Positions 8,319 to 16,658 of a DNA stretch of 64,000 nt are shown one piece after another; within the stretch, counting starts at the first letter, position 1, and every line of letters starts with the position of its first letter. A program made the translations under genes and the position numbers. The stretch comes from Pyramidobacter porci. Lineage in GTDB: Bacteria; Synergistota; Synergistia; Synergistales; Dethiosulfovibrionaceae. The DNA is taken from the NCBI RefSeq assembly GCF_009695745.1, contig NZ_VUNH01000005.1, positions 62,001-126,000 on the forward strand, in the 5' to 3' direction. The notes beneath the pieces are model-generated. The model searched no databases, was not told where the DNA came from, and saw nothing but the letters and a program-made list of their open reading frames with translations.

Positions 8319-9077
8319 ATGAAAAAACAAACCGCCGGGCGCGACGTCCTTGGCGCGATCGCACCCAAATTCGCCGAGCTCAACGACGACGTGCTCTTTG
8401 GACAAGTGTGGTCGCGGAGCGACCGGCTCTCGCTGCGCGACCGCTCCATCGTCACGGTCACGGCTCTGATTACGAAGGGAATTTTCGACAATTCGCTCAA
8501 ATACCACCTCGCCAACGCCCGCAACAACGGCGTCACCGCCGTCGAAATGGCCGAGCTGCTCACGCACCTGGCCTTTTACGCCGGCTGGCCCAACGCCTGG
8601 GGCGCTTTCGCTCAGATGAAGGAAGTTTACGCCGGCGGCGAGCCGAACGACGGAAGCGACAAGGCGGCGTTCGACCGCGCCAACATCTTCGGTCAGGGAC
8701 AGGAAAACACAGCTTACGCGCAGTACTTCGTCGGCACCTCGTGGCTCAATCCGCTCACGCCCAGAGGGACCGTGCCGTTCATGGCCAACGTCACCTTCGA
8801 GCCGGGCTGCCGCAACAACTGGCACGTGCACCGCGCGGCCCGGGGCGGCGGCCAGATCCTGCTCTGCGTCGCCGGGCGCGGCTGGTACCAGGAGGAAGGC
8901 AAAGACCCCGCCGAACTGACGCCCGGCCAAGTCGTCGTCATCCCCCCAAACGTCAGGCACTGGCACGGCGCGGCGCGGGACAGCTGGTTCTCCCACGTTT
9001 CCGTGGAGGTCCCCGGCGAAAAGACATCCAACGAATGGCTCGAACCGGTCGAGTCGGAACTGTATCGCTCACGATAA
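8319..9077 (+). CDS. Carboxymuconolactone decarboxylase-family / cupin two-domain protein
   Basis: 252 residues. The N-terminal half (about 15-115) is an AhpD/CMD-type helical domain (DRSIVTVTALIT..., then HLANARNNGVTAVEMAELLTH), here without the CxxC of peroxidase-active members. The C-terminal half is a cupin: EPGCRNNWHVHRA supplies HxH metal ligands and PPNVRHWHGAA the second cupin motif. Such fusions are common in anaerobes and are usually annotated as CMD proteins of unknown substrate; no function beyond possible small-molecule (quinone, lactone or peroxide) chemistry can be stated. ATG 8319 is chosen for its AGGAGG site 5 bases upstream; an upstream in-frame ATG at 8256 lacks one. A possible promoter is TTCGAC-17-TATGAT (8241-8269). 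Confidence 0.85.
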   Translation: MKKQTAGRDVLGAIAPKFAELNDDVLFGQVWSRSDRLSLRDRSIVTVTALITKGIFDNSLKYHLANARNNGVTAVEMAELLTHLAFYAGWPNAWGAFAQMKEVYAGGEPNDGSDKAAFDRANIFGQGQENTAYAQYFVGTSWLNPLTPRGTVPFMANVTFEPGCRNNWHVHRAARGGGQILLCVAGRGWYQEEGKDPAELTPGQVVVIPPNVRHWHGAARDSWFSHVSVEVPGEKTSNEWLEPVESELYRSR

Positions 9078-9083
9078 TTTTTT

Positions 9084-9116
9084 CGCAGTCTGTCTTCGGG
9101 CAGGCTGCGTTTTTTT
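9084..9116 (+). terminator. Rho-independent terminator of the CMD-cupin gene
   Basis: 11-bp stem with a TTCG tetraloop (CGCAGTCTGTC / GGCAGGCTGCG, two G-U pairs) followed by seven T. Confidence 0.9.
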
Positions 9117-9118
9117 GC

Positions 9119-9152
9119 AAAAAAATCCGGGGCCGATTTCTCGGCTCCGGAT
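9119..9152 (-). terminator. Rho-independent terminator of the minus-strand gene at 9169
   Basis: Stem ATCCGGAGCCGA / TCGGCCCCGGAT as read on the minus strand, then a T run (plus-strand A run at 9119-9125). It is back to back with the plus-strand terminator. Confidence 0.88.
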
Positions 9153-9168
9153 CGGGGTTGTGCAAAAC

Positions 9169-10050
9169 TTATTCGGCGGGGAACAGCGCGGCGGCGGTCA
9201 TGTCAAGGTAGTTGAGGCCGTCGTACTGCGGAAAAGCCGCGATCGCGCCCTTTTTGAATTCTTCGCCGCTGCCGCTCGACGCGGCCAGCTCTTTGAGTTT
9301 TTCCACGTAGCGGATCTTCTCGCTGACGGCGTCCTGACCTTCGGGCGCGCTGTGGGCGGGCAGGATCATGGCGTACTGCGCCTCGCGGTAGCCGCGCAGC
9401 GTCTTCAGCATGGCGTCCATGTGGGCCGCGCCGCCGATGATGGAGTGCGTGTGTTTGCCCAGCATATGCGTGGAAACGGCGTTGATGGCGGGAATGACAA
9501 TGTCGTAGGCATCGCCCTGTGCGACGAGGATGAACTCGACGCCGCCCAGTGTCACCGGCCCGGCGGCAAGGACTTTCGCGATCGAAACGGTGTCGCTGCC
9601 GCGAAACTCATCGCCGAACGCCTTGTGCAGCCCCTCGGTGATGGCCGCCGTCGAACCGCCGGCAATGGCGTTTTTCGCCGCCTCAGTGCCGTAAATCGTC
9701 ATGCCTTCGGCGTAGCTGGCGCCGGCCGGGTGAGCGCTGACGAACAGATCTTTCATCGGTTTGTTCAAACCGCCGATGTAGCTCTTCCACGCCTCGAGGT
9801 TCGCGGTGAACGGGGGCAGCTCGATGCCCACGAGCGCGTCCGCTCCTTCCACGATATAAGCCTCGTCGGCCAGAGCGTCGCCCGTGGCGTAGGCGTGCAG
9901 CTTGACGTCGCCGTAATCGAACACGGTCATGACGCCGGCGGCAAGCGGCACTTCCTTCACCTTCGGCGCCGTGACGGCGGCCGAAGCGGCGGACGCTGCG
10001 CAAACGAACAGGGCGAAAGCGGAAAAAGCGGAACGGACGGATTTTTTCAT
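9169..10050 (-). CDS. Exported metallo-beta-lactamase-fold-like protein lacking the usual zinc ligands
   Basis: 293 residues with a clear signal peptide (MKKSVRSAFSAFALFVCAASAASA). The layout resembles secreted MBL hydrolases: DEAYIVEGADALVGIE on the second strand, then DLFVSAHPAGASYAEGM where HxHxDH is expected, and MILPAHSAPEG where the ILPGH element occurs. Only scattered His residues remain, so the classical dinuclear zinc site appears lost. The family assignment rests on the fold pattern and is tentative; the substrate is unknown. It is a single-gene unit with its own promoter (10096-10124) and terminator. Confidence 0.55.
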   Translation of the reverse strand: MKKSVRSAFSAFALFVCAASAASAAVTAPKVKEVPLAAGVMTVFDYGDVKLHAYATGDALADEAYIVEGADALVGIELPPFTANLEAWKSYIGGLNKPMKDLFVSAHPAGASYAEGMTIYGTEAAKNAIAGGSTAAITEGLHKAFGDEFRGSDTVSIAKVLAAGPVTLGGVEFILVAQGDAYDIVIPAINAVSTHMLGKHTHSIIGGAAHMDAMLKTLRGYREAQYAMILPAHSAPEGQDAVSEKIRYVEKLKELAASSGSGEEFKKGAIAAFPQYDGLNYLDMTAAALFPAE

Positions 10051-10095
10051 TTTTCATGCCTCCAATGGATTTGATGATCAATTGCTGACGGTCCG

Positions 10096-10124
10096 AGTAT
10101 AGAAACCCCGTTGTTTTCCTGCAA
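10096..10124 (-). promoter_or_regulatory. Promoter of the MBL-like gene
   Basis: On the minus strand: TTGCAG (10124-10119), 17-base spacer, TATACT (10101-10096). Confidence 0.7.
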
Positions 10125-10145
10125 GAAGGCACAATAAAGTGGTCT

Positions 10146-10163
10146 GGTTACCGCCAGGTAACC
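10146..10163. promoter_or_regulatory. Dyad GGTTACC-GCCA-GGTAACC
   Basis: Perfect 7-bp inverted repeat about 20 bases upstream of the -35 box of the MBL-like gene; a possible operator or small hairpin. Confidence 0.4.
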
Positions 10164-10482
10164 GCTCCGGCCAGGCACCGCAAAAAAATTTTCCCGAAAA
10201 TCTTTCCGATGGGTCGCTGGCCGGCAGTTTCATTATTCATCCCCGCTTTCGTTATGAAGGGCACAGATTCTTCGCCCTTTTTTTCAGAGCGCCGAAACAA
10301 CGGCACGAAACCGCGTGCCGCGTGCTTTTTGCGGCACGGCCGCGCGCCGGCACGGCATTTTCAATGATGTTTTCTCATTGAAGATCAGTATCAAAAAAAT
10401 CCGCCGCAGCTTCTTGACTCTACCATGATAAAGTGATAACATGCCATTCGTAAATTTTCTCGGAAAGGCGGAACGTTTTCCC

Positions 10483-11781
10483 ATGACTCACCCCGGCTCA
10501 GAACTCATCGACCGACTCTATCGGGCGACTCTCGGCCTGAAAACGCCCGCGGAGTGCGCCGCGTTTTTCGAGGACCTCTGCACGATCACGGAGATCCAGA
10601 ACATGGCGCAGCGCCTCCGCGGCTCGGGCGGGAAGAGCGGTGAAAGAATGAACATCGACTCGAACTCCCTCAAGTACGACGAGCGCGCCATTTTCGCGCT
10701 GCGCTCGCTTTACTCGAGATACGGCTACTCCTGCTACAAAATGAGCAAGTTCGAGGAATACGATCTGTACGTGCGCAACAAGGATTTCCTCGTCAGCGAC
10801 AGCGTCATCACCTTTACGGACACGAACGGGCGCCTGATGGCCCTCAAGCCCGACGTGACGCTTTCCATCATCCGCCACATCAAAGACGAGCCCGGCGTCG
10901 TCCAGAAGCTCTTCTACAACGAGAACGTCTACCGTATCTCGCAGAAGACCCGCACGTTCAAGGAGATCATGCAGGTCGGCCTGGAGTGCGTGGGCGCCAT
11001 CGACGCGTACTGCATCGGCGAAGTGCTGACGCTCGCCGCCGAAAGTCTGCGCTGCATCTCGCCGCGCTGCGTGCTCGATGTCGCCCATCTCGGCATCATC
11101 GCCGCCATCATCGACGACTTCTCCTTTTCCGAAAGCGTCCGCCGCGCCGTTCTCAAGTGCATCAACGAAAAAAACGTACACGAGCTGAGTCTGATCTGCG
11201 CTCAGTCCGGCGTCGAGGAGAACAAGTCCGCCGCCCTCCGCCAGCTGGTGTCGCTCTGCGACCGTCCGGCCGCGGCCATGCCGAAGCTTCGCGCCCTGCT
11301 GAGCCGTTCCGGCAGCGCGCGTCTTGCCGAGCAGATGGACAAGCTGGAACGCATCGTCGTCCAGTTCAAAGGAACGGATCTCGAGGACATGCTGCGCGTG
11401 GACTTTTCCGTCGCCAACGACCTCAATTATTACAACGGCATCGTTTTCCGCGGCTTCGTCGAAGGCGTGCCGACGGGCGTCCTTTCCGGCGGCCAGTACG
11501 ATCGACTCATGCGCAAGATGAAGCACCAGTCGGGCGCCATCGGTTTCGCCATTTATCTGGATCTGCTCGAACGGCTCGACCACGCCGAACGAACCTACGA
11601 CGTGGACACGGTCCTTCTCTACGACCGCCGCGACGATCCCCGCGCGCTGCGCGCCGCCGCGGCAAAGCTTATGGCCGGCGGACACAGCGTCATGGCCCAA
11701 AAGGAAGTGCCCGAAGGCATCAAGTTCAGGCAGCTGATGAGACTCGACGGAAACGAGGCGAAGTTCATTGAACATGCTTAA
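10483..11781 (+). CDS. hisZ: ATP phosphoribosyltransferase regulatory subunit HisZ with an N-terminal TrpR-like (YerC/YecD) remnant
   Basis: Residues 56-432 (from the Met codon at 10648) form HisZ, the histidyl-tRNA-synthetase-like partner that short-form HisG needs for activity and feedback control: DTNGRLMALKPDVTLSIIRH, YNENVYR and GGQYDRLM are visible. Residues 1-45 (LYRATLGLKTPAECAAFFEDLCTITEIQNMAQRLR, positions 13-47) match the first helices of YerC/YecD TrpR-like proteins, but the helix-turn-helix half is missing and only about nine linker residues follow. YerC-type genes often sit just before hisZ, so a deletion probably fused the two. ATG 10483 follows GAAAGGCGG; whether HisZ is also started at 10648 is open. 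Confidence 0.88.
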   Translation: MTHPGSELIDRLYRATLGLKTPAECAAFFEDLCTITEIQNMAQRLRGSGGKSGERMNIDSNSLKYDERAIFALRSLYSRYGYSCYKMSKFEEYDLYVRNKDFLVSDSVITFTDTNGRLMALKPDVTLSIIRHIKDEPGVVQKLFYNENVYRISQKTRTFKEIMQVGLECVGAIDAYCIGEVLTLAAESLRCISPRCVLDVAHLGIIAAIIDDFSFSESVRRAVLKCINEKNVHELSLICAQSGVEENKSAALRQLVSLCDRPAAAMPKLRALLSRSGSARLAEQMDKLERIVVQFKGTDLEDMLRVDFSVANDLNYYNGIVFRGFVEGVPTGVLSGGQYDRLMRKMKHQSGAIGFAIYLDLLERLDHAERTYDVDTVLLYDRRDDPRALRAAAAKLMAGGHSVMAQKEVPEGIKFRQLMRLDGNEAKFIEHA

Positions 11782-12403
11782 CGTGGCGCTGCCCAAAGGG
11801 CGTCTGGGCGAGCGGGTCTACTCCATGTTCGCGCGGGCCGGGCTGGAATGCGGCGGCGTGCTCGAACCGGGGCGCCGTCTGATTTTCGAAAACCCGCGCA
11901 AGGGCGTGCGCTACTTCTGGGTCAAGCCCTCCGACGTCGCCATTTACGTGGAGCGGGGCGCCGCCGACCTCGGCGCAGCAGGCAAAGACATCCTGCTCGA
12001 AAACGAACCCGACGTTTACGAGCTGCTCGACCTCCATACCGGCGCCTGCCGCATGGCCGTCGCCGCGCGGGCAGACTTCCGCGACAATCCCGACCGCACG
12101 CTGCGCGTCGCCAGCAAGTTCGTGCACATCGCCCAGAACTATTACGCCGCCAAAGGACGCGACATCGACATCATCCGCATCAACGGCTCGGTGGAGCTGG
12201 CGCCGATCCTCGGCCTTTCCGACGTGATCGTCGACATCGTCGAAACGGGCACGACGCTGAAGGAAAACAATCTGCGCGTGCTCGACACGGTCGTCTCCAT
12301 CAGCGCGCGGCTCATCGCCAACAAGGCGAGCTTCAAATTCAAAAACGGACAGATCTTGGAGATCATGCGGGCCATGACCGCCATGACGGAGGCAGAACAA
12401 TGA
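11774..12403 (+). CDS. hisG: ATP phosphoribosyltransferase, short form
   Basis: 209 residues: the short HisG, which lacks the C-terminal regulatory domain and works as a hetero-oligomer with HisZ. It condenses ATP and PRPP in the first step of histidine synthesis. Seen: NVALPKGRLGERV at the N terminus, GAADLGAAGKDILLE, KFVHIAQNYY and the PRPP-binding DIVETGTTLKENNL. ATG 11774 overlaps the end of hisZ by eight bases; a TTG at 11768 is also in frame. The 3' end overlaps hisD by four bases. Confidence 0.96.
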   Translation: MLNVALPKGRLGERVYSMFARAGLECGGVLEPGRRLIFENPRKGVRYFWVKPSDVAIYVERGAADLGAAGKDILLENEPDVYELLDLHTGACRMAVAARADFRDNPDRTLRVASKFVHIAQNYYAAKGRDIDIIRINGSVELAPILGLSDVIVDIVETGTTLKENNLRVLDTVVSISARLIANKASFKFKNGQILEIMRAMTAMTEAEQ

Positions 12404-13680
12404 TCAGAATATTGAAATGCGGCGAGGTCGCCGACGAGGATATCCTCGCGCGCGCCATCCCGACGGCGGACGTCGGGAGCGTCGTGGCGGAAATCATCGC
12501 CGACGTGCGGAAAAACGGCGACGCGGCGCTGAAAAAATACGCCGAGAAATTCGACGGCGCCAGACTCGAAACGCTGACAGTGACACCGGCGGAGATCGAG
12601 GCCGCCATGGCGCAGGTCACGCCGGAGTTCATCGGCATCCTCGAGAAGGCGGCGGGGAACATCCGCGCCTTTCATTCGCGCCAAGTCAGGAACGGCTTCA
12701 TCATCAACGACGAGCCAGGCGTCGTCATCGGCCAGAAGATCATCCCCATGGACCGCGCCGGCATTTACGTGCCCGGAGGCACGGCCGCCTACCCTTCGAC
12801 GGTTTTGATGGACCTCATTCCCGCCAAGATCGCCGGCGTGCGCGAGATCATCATGACGACGCCGCCGCGCCGGGACGGTTCGATCGATCCCGCCATCCTC
12901 GCCGCCGCTCGCGTCGCCGGAGCCGACCGGATCTTCAAGAGCGGCGGCGCTCAGGCCATCGCCGCTTTGGCTTACGGAACGGAAAGCGTGCCGCGCGTGG
13001 ACAAGATCGTCGGTCCCGGCAACGCGTTTGTCGCCGAGGCGAAGAAACAGGTCTTCGGCGCCGTCTCCATCGACATGATCGCCGGCCCCAGCGAGATCCT
13101 CGTCATCGCCGACGGCCGGACCAATCCGCGCTGGTGCGCCGCCGATCTGCTCTCGCAGGCCGAGCACGACACAATGGCCAGCGCCGTGCTGATCACGGAT
13201 TCCATGGCGCTGGCCCAGGCCGTCCAGGCCGAGATCGAGCGCCAGCTCCCCAAACTGGAGCGGAGCGAGATCGCCCGCGCCGCCATCGAGAACAACGGCA
13301 AGATCATCGTCGCCGACACGCTGGCGAAAGCCGTCGAGATCGCCAACGCGATCGCGCCGGAACACCTGGAGCTGTGCGTCGACGCTCCGTTCGACTATCT
13401 TGACGGCATCCGTCACGCCGGTTCGGTGTTTCTCGGCCGCCACTGTCCCGAGGCGCTGGGCGATTATTTCGCCGGCCCCAACCACACCCTGCCCACCGGC
13501 GGCACGGCGCGTTTTTCAAGCCCGCTGTCGGTGGACGACTTCGTGAAGAAATCGCAGTACATCTATTACACGCGCGACGCTCTGCGCAAAGCGGCGCCGG
13601 ACGTTGCCGGCTTCGCGCGCCAGGAGGGGCTGACGGGGCACGCCCGCAGCGTCCTGAGCCGAACGGAGGAAAAACAATGA
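12400..13680 (+). CDS. hisD: Histidinol dehydrogenase
   Basis: 426 residues, full length. Performs the last two oxidations, L-histidinol to L-histidine, with NAD+ and zinc. Motifs: IPMDRAGIYVPGG, KSGGAQAIAALAYGTE, VDKIVGPGNAFVAEAKK, IDMIAGPSEILVIAD, LSQAEHD and the catalytic APEHLEL; GDYFAGPNHTLPTGG near the C terminus. ATG 12400 overlaps the hisG stop (ATGA). A longer open frame runs through hisG in this phase but the family N terminus (MIRILKCGEVADED) sets the start. Confidence 0.97.
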   Translation: MIRILKCGEVADEDILARAIPTADVGSVVAEIIADVRKNGDAALKKYAEKFDGARLETLTVTPAEIEAAMAQVTPEFIGILEKAAGNIRAFHSRQVRNGFIINDEPGVVIGQKIIPMDRAGIYVPGGTAAYPSTVLMDLIPAKIAGVREIIMTTPPRRDGSIDPAILAAARVAGADRIFKSGGAQAIAALAYGTESVPRVDKIVGPGNAFVAEAKKQVFGAVSIDMIAGPSEILVIADGRTNPRWCAADLLSQAEHDTMASAVLITDSMALAQAVQAEIERQLPKLERSEIARAAIENNGKIIVADTLAKAVEIANAIAPEHLELCVDAPFDYLDGIRHAGSVFLGRHCPEALGDYFAGPNHTLPTGGTARFSSPLSVDDFVKKSQYIYYTRDALRKAAPDVAGFARQEGLTGHARSVLSRTEEKQ

Positions 13681-14738
13681 GCCGCTTTTTCAGCAGCAAA
13701 TACGCCGGGCTGGTTCCCTATGTGCCGGGCGAACAGCCGCGCAGCCAGGAGTTCATCAAGCTGAACACGAACGAATCGCCTTTTCCGCCCTCTTCGCAAG
13801 CCCTCCGCGCCGCCGCGGAGGCCGCGCGCCGGCTGAACCTCTACTCCGACCCCGAGTGCCGCGCCCTGAACGCGAAACTGGCCGAGGTCTACCATCTCGC
13901 GCCCGAAGAGATCCTGTGCACCAACGGTTCCGACGAGATCCTCAACTTTGCCTTCATGGCCTTCTGCGACGCTGACCATCCCGCCGCCTTCCCCAACGTC
14001 ACCTACGGTTTTTACAAGGTCTTCGCGGCGCTGAACGGCGTGCCGTACGAGGAGATCCCGCTGCGCGAAGACTTTTCCGTGAACGTGAACGATTACGTCG
14101 GCCTGAACAAAACCATCTTCATCGCCAATCCCAACGCTCCCACGGGGCTGGCCCTGCCGCTCGCCGACGTCGAGCGCCTCGTCAAGGGCAATCCCGACAG
14201 CGTCGTCGTCGTCGACGAGGCCTACGTCGACTTCGGCGGCGAAAGCGCGCTGCCGCTGGTCCACAAGTACGACAATCTGCTCGTGACCATGACGTTTTCC
14301 AAGTCGCGCTCCATGGCCGGAGCCCGCCTCGGCTTCGGCGCCGCGTGCAAGGCGCTGATCGCCGACCTGAACGCGATCAAATACGCCACCAACCCCTACA
14401 ACGTCAACGGCATGACCATGGCCGCCGGCATCGGCGCGCTGGAAGACGAGGAATACACGCGCGCCAACTGCCGCGCCGTCATGGAGACACGCGAAATCGT
14501 CACCGCCGCGCTGCGCGAAATGGGTTTTGAACTCGGCGACTCGAAGGCCAATTTCGTGTTTCCCCGCCACCCCAAAATCGACGGTCGCAAGCTCTACGAG
14601 GAATTGCGCGCCCGCGGCATCCTCGTGCGCCATTTCGACACGCCGCTGCTGGCCCGGCACAACCGCATCACCATCGGCAGCCGCGAGCAGATGAACCGTC
14701 TGCTGGACGCGCTGGAAAACATTTTGGAGGAATGCTGA
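13677..14738 (+). CDS. hisC: Histidinol-phosphate aminotransferase
   Basis: 353-residue PLP enzyme that converts imidazole-acetol phosphate to L-histidinol phosphate. Visible: KLNTNESPFPPS at the N terminus, CTNGSDEILNFAF, NPNAPTG, VVVDEAYVDF, and the Schiff-base Lys in TFSKSRSMAGARLGF. It overlaps hisD by four bases (ATGA) and is followed with no gap by hisB. Confidence 0.96.
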   Translation: MSRFFSSKYAGLVPYVPGEQPRSQEFIKLNTNESPFPPSSQALRAAAEAARRLNLYSDPECRALNAKLAEVYHLAPEEILCTNGSDEILNFAFMAFCDADHPAAFPNVTYGFYKVFAALNGVPYEEIPLREDFSVNVNDYVGLNKTIFIANPNAPTGLALPLADVERLVKGNPDSVVVVDEAYVDFGGESALPLVHKYDNLLVTMTFSKSRSMAGARLGFGAACKALIADLNAIKYATNPYNVNGMTMAAGIGALEDEEYTRANCRAVMETREIVTAALREMGFELGDSKANFVFPRHPKIDGRKLYEELRARGILVRHFDTPLLARHNRITIGSREQMNRLLDALENILEEC

Positions 14739-15326
14739 ATGCGTCATGCCGAAATCATCCGCCAGACCGCCGAGACCGACATCGTCCTGAGGCTGGAACT
14801 CGACGGCACGGGGCAAAGCGAGATCGACAGCGGCGTGGGTTTTCTGGACCACATGCTGACGCTGCTGGCGCGGCACGGCCGTTTCGATCTGAAGCTGACC
14901 TGCCGCGGCGACACGAGCGTGGACGACCATCACAGCGTCGAAGACATCGGCATCTGTCTCGGCCGGGCCTTCGCGCAGGCGCTTGGCGAAAAGCGCGGCA
15001 TCTCGCGCTACGGGTTCTGTATCCTGCCCATGGACGAAGCTCTGATCCTCGCCGCCGTGGATTTTTCCGGGCGTGCGTGCCTCGGTTACAACCTGCCGAT
15101 CCGTGCGCAAAAGGTCGGCACCTTCGACACCGAACTGGTACAGGAATTCTGGCAGGCTTTCGCGCGCTGCGCCGGCTGTTCCCTGCATCTGCGCCGGCTG
15201 GCCGGCGGCAACTCGCACCACATCATCGAGGGCGCGTTCAAGGCGGCGGCCCGCAGCCTGCGTCAGGCCGTCGCCATCGAAGCCGATTGCGCCGACGAGA
15301 TCCCGTCCACCAAGGAGGTGCTCTGA
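14739..15326 (+). CDS. hisB: Imidazoleglycerol-phosphate dehydratase
   Basis: 195 residues, the single-function dehydratase (no fused phosphatase; that job is done by the PHP protein at the end of the operon). Two copies of the metal-binding His/Glu pattern are seen: DHMLTLLARHG with DDHHSVEDIGI in the first half, and GNSHHIIEGAFKA in the second. It starts on the base after the hisC stop and has GGAGG ten bases upstream. Confidence 0.96.
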   Translation: MRHAEIIRQTAETDIVLRLELDGTGQSEIDSGVGFLDHMLTLLARHGRFDLKLTCRGDTSVDDHHSVEDIGICLGRAFAQALGEKRGISRYGFCILPMDEALILAAVDFSGRACLGYNLPIRAQKVGTFDTELVQEFWQAFARCAGCSLHLRRLAGGNSHHIIEGAFKAAARSLRQAVAIEADCADEIPSTKEVL

Positions 15327-15327
15327 A

Positions 15328-15951
15328 GTGATCGCCATCGTCGATTACGGCGTGGGCAACCTCTTTTCGCTGCGCAGCTCCTTCGCGGCTCTCGGCGCGG
15401 CGGTGACCGTCACCTCCGACGCGGCTGAACTGCGCCGCGCGGAGAAGATCATCCTGCCCGGCGTCGGAGCCTTCGGCGACGCGGCCGGCAAATTGCGCGC
15501 CTCGGGGCTCGACCGCCCTCTGCGGGACGAGGCCGCGGCCGGCAAGCCGCTTCTGGGCATCTGCCTGGGCATGCAGCTGCTGTTCGACACAGGTTTCGAG
15601 TACGGCAAACACGCCGGGCTCGGCCTGATTCCCGGCGAAGTACGCGCCATCGCCGAAGCGGTCCCGCCGGGACTGAAGATCCCCCACATCGGCTGGAACG
15701 CGCTGAGGTTCAGAAAACCGACGCCGCTGTTCAAGTACGTCACGGAAGGCGACTGCGTCTACTTCGTGCACTCGTTCGCCGCGCGAGGCTGCGACGATTA
15801 CGTCACGGCCGAGACCGAATACGGCGCCTGGCTGACGGCGGCGGTCGCGCGGGACAACGTGTTCGGCTGCCAGTTCCACCCCGAAAAGAGCGGCTCCGTC
15901 GGCCTCGGCATCCTGCGCGCTTTCTGCGAGCTGGGGGGCTCCTCATGCTGA
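15328..15951 (+). CDS. hisH: Imidazole glycerol phosphate synthase, glutaminase subunit
   Basis: 207 residues. It releases ammonia from glutamine and passes it to HisF. Seen: IAIVDYGVGNLFSL at the N terminus, the nucleophile Cys in GKPLLGICLGMQLLF, and the His-Glu pair in FGCQFHPEKSG. The start is a GTG at 15328 preceded by AAGGAGG (15312-15318), two bases after the hisB stop; no ATG is available. The 3' end overlaps hisA by seven bases. Confidence 0.95.
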   Translation: MIAIVDYGVGNLFSLRSSFAALGAAVTVTSDAAELRRAEKIILPGVGAFGDAAGKLRASGLDRPLRDEAAAGKPLLGICLGMQLLFDTGFEYGKHAGLGLIPGEVRAIAEAVPPGLKIPHIGWNALRFRKPTPLFKYVTEGDCVYFVHSFAARGCDDYVTAETEYGAWLTAAVARDNVFGCQFHPEKSGSVGLGILRAFCELGGSSC

Positions 15952-16658
15952 TCTATCCGGCCATCGACCTTTACGCCGGCAAAGCGGTGCGGCTGCAGCG
16001 CGGCGATTACGCGCGGATGACCGTCTACAGCGACCGCCCCGAAGCCGTCGCTGCCGACTTCGCCGCCCAGGGGGCGAGACAGATCCATCTGGTCGACCTC
16101 GAAGGCGCCCGAAGCGGCGGCACGCCCAACCTCGAGACGATCGTCGCCGTCAAAAACGCTTCCGGCCTCTTCTGTCAGGTGGGCGGCGGCATCCGCAGCA
16201 TGGACGCGATCGCCGCGTATCTGGACGCCGGCGTCGACCGCGTCATCCTCGGCACGGCCGCGGCGACCCAGGCGCATTTCGCGGCCCGGGCCGTCGCACG
16301 ATACGGCGAGCGCATCGCCGTGGGCGTGGACATCAAAGACGGCTTCGCAGCCGTCAAAGGCTGGACGGAAAAATCGCCGCTGAAAGCGTTCGAGTTCTGC
16401 AGGCGCATGCAGTCCGACGGCGTTTCCACGCTGATCTGCACCGACATCTTCCGCGACGGCATGATGCAGGGGACGAACGTGGCGCTGTACAAAACTCTTT
16501 CGACCGAACTGAAAATGCGGATCATCGCCTCCGGCGGCGTCTCGTCGCTGGACGACGTCAAGCGGCTGGCCGCGCTGGGGCTGTACGGCGCGATCATCGG
16601 CAAGGCCTGTTACACGAAAGCGATTTCCATCGCGGCAGCGATCGAGGTGGCCAAATGA
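15945..16658 (+). CDS. hisA: ProFAR isomerase (phosphoribosylformimino-5-aminoimidazole carboxamide ribotide isomerase)
   Basis: 237-residue TIM barrel that opens the ribose ring of ProFAR to PRFAR. The N-terminal catalytic Asp is in YPAIDLYAGKAVRLQRGDY; phosphate-binding loops are GGGIRS (first half) and ASGGVSS (second half); the second catalytic Asp is in CTDIFRDGMMQG. Overlaps hisF by four bases. Confidence 0.95.
   Translation: MLIYPAIDLYAGKAVRLQRGDYARMTVYSDRPEAVAADFAAQGARQIHLVDLEGARSGGTPNLETIVAVKNASGLFCQVGGGIRSMDAIAAYLDAGVDRVILGTAAATQAHFAARAVARYGERIAVGVDIKDGFAAVKGWTEKSPLKAFEFCRRMQSDGVSTLICTDIFRDGMMQGTNVALYKTLSTELKMRIIASGGVSSLDDVKRLAALGLYGAIIGKACYTKAISIAAAIEVAK

Larger units (their letters stand above)
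10051..10482. other. Divergent region upstream of the his operon
   Basis: Contains the promoter of the minus-strand gene (10096-10124), a 7-bp dyad (10146-10163), a small hairpin AAGGGC...GCCCTT followed by T's (10257-10284) and GC-rich self-complementary stretches (10300-10360) that could form a his leader structure. A weak plus-strand promoter candidate is TTGACT (10414-10419) with a poor -10 near 10434-10439. No His codon run or clear T-box element was seen. Confidence 0.5.

Noticed and set aside
10257-10284. T-box or histidine attenuator for the his operon
   Set aside because: The hairpin is short, no T-box bulge sequence and no His codon run was found in the leader.
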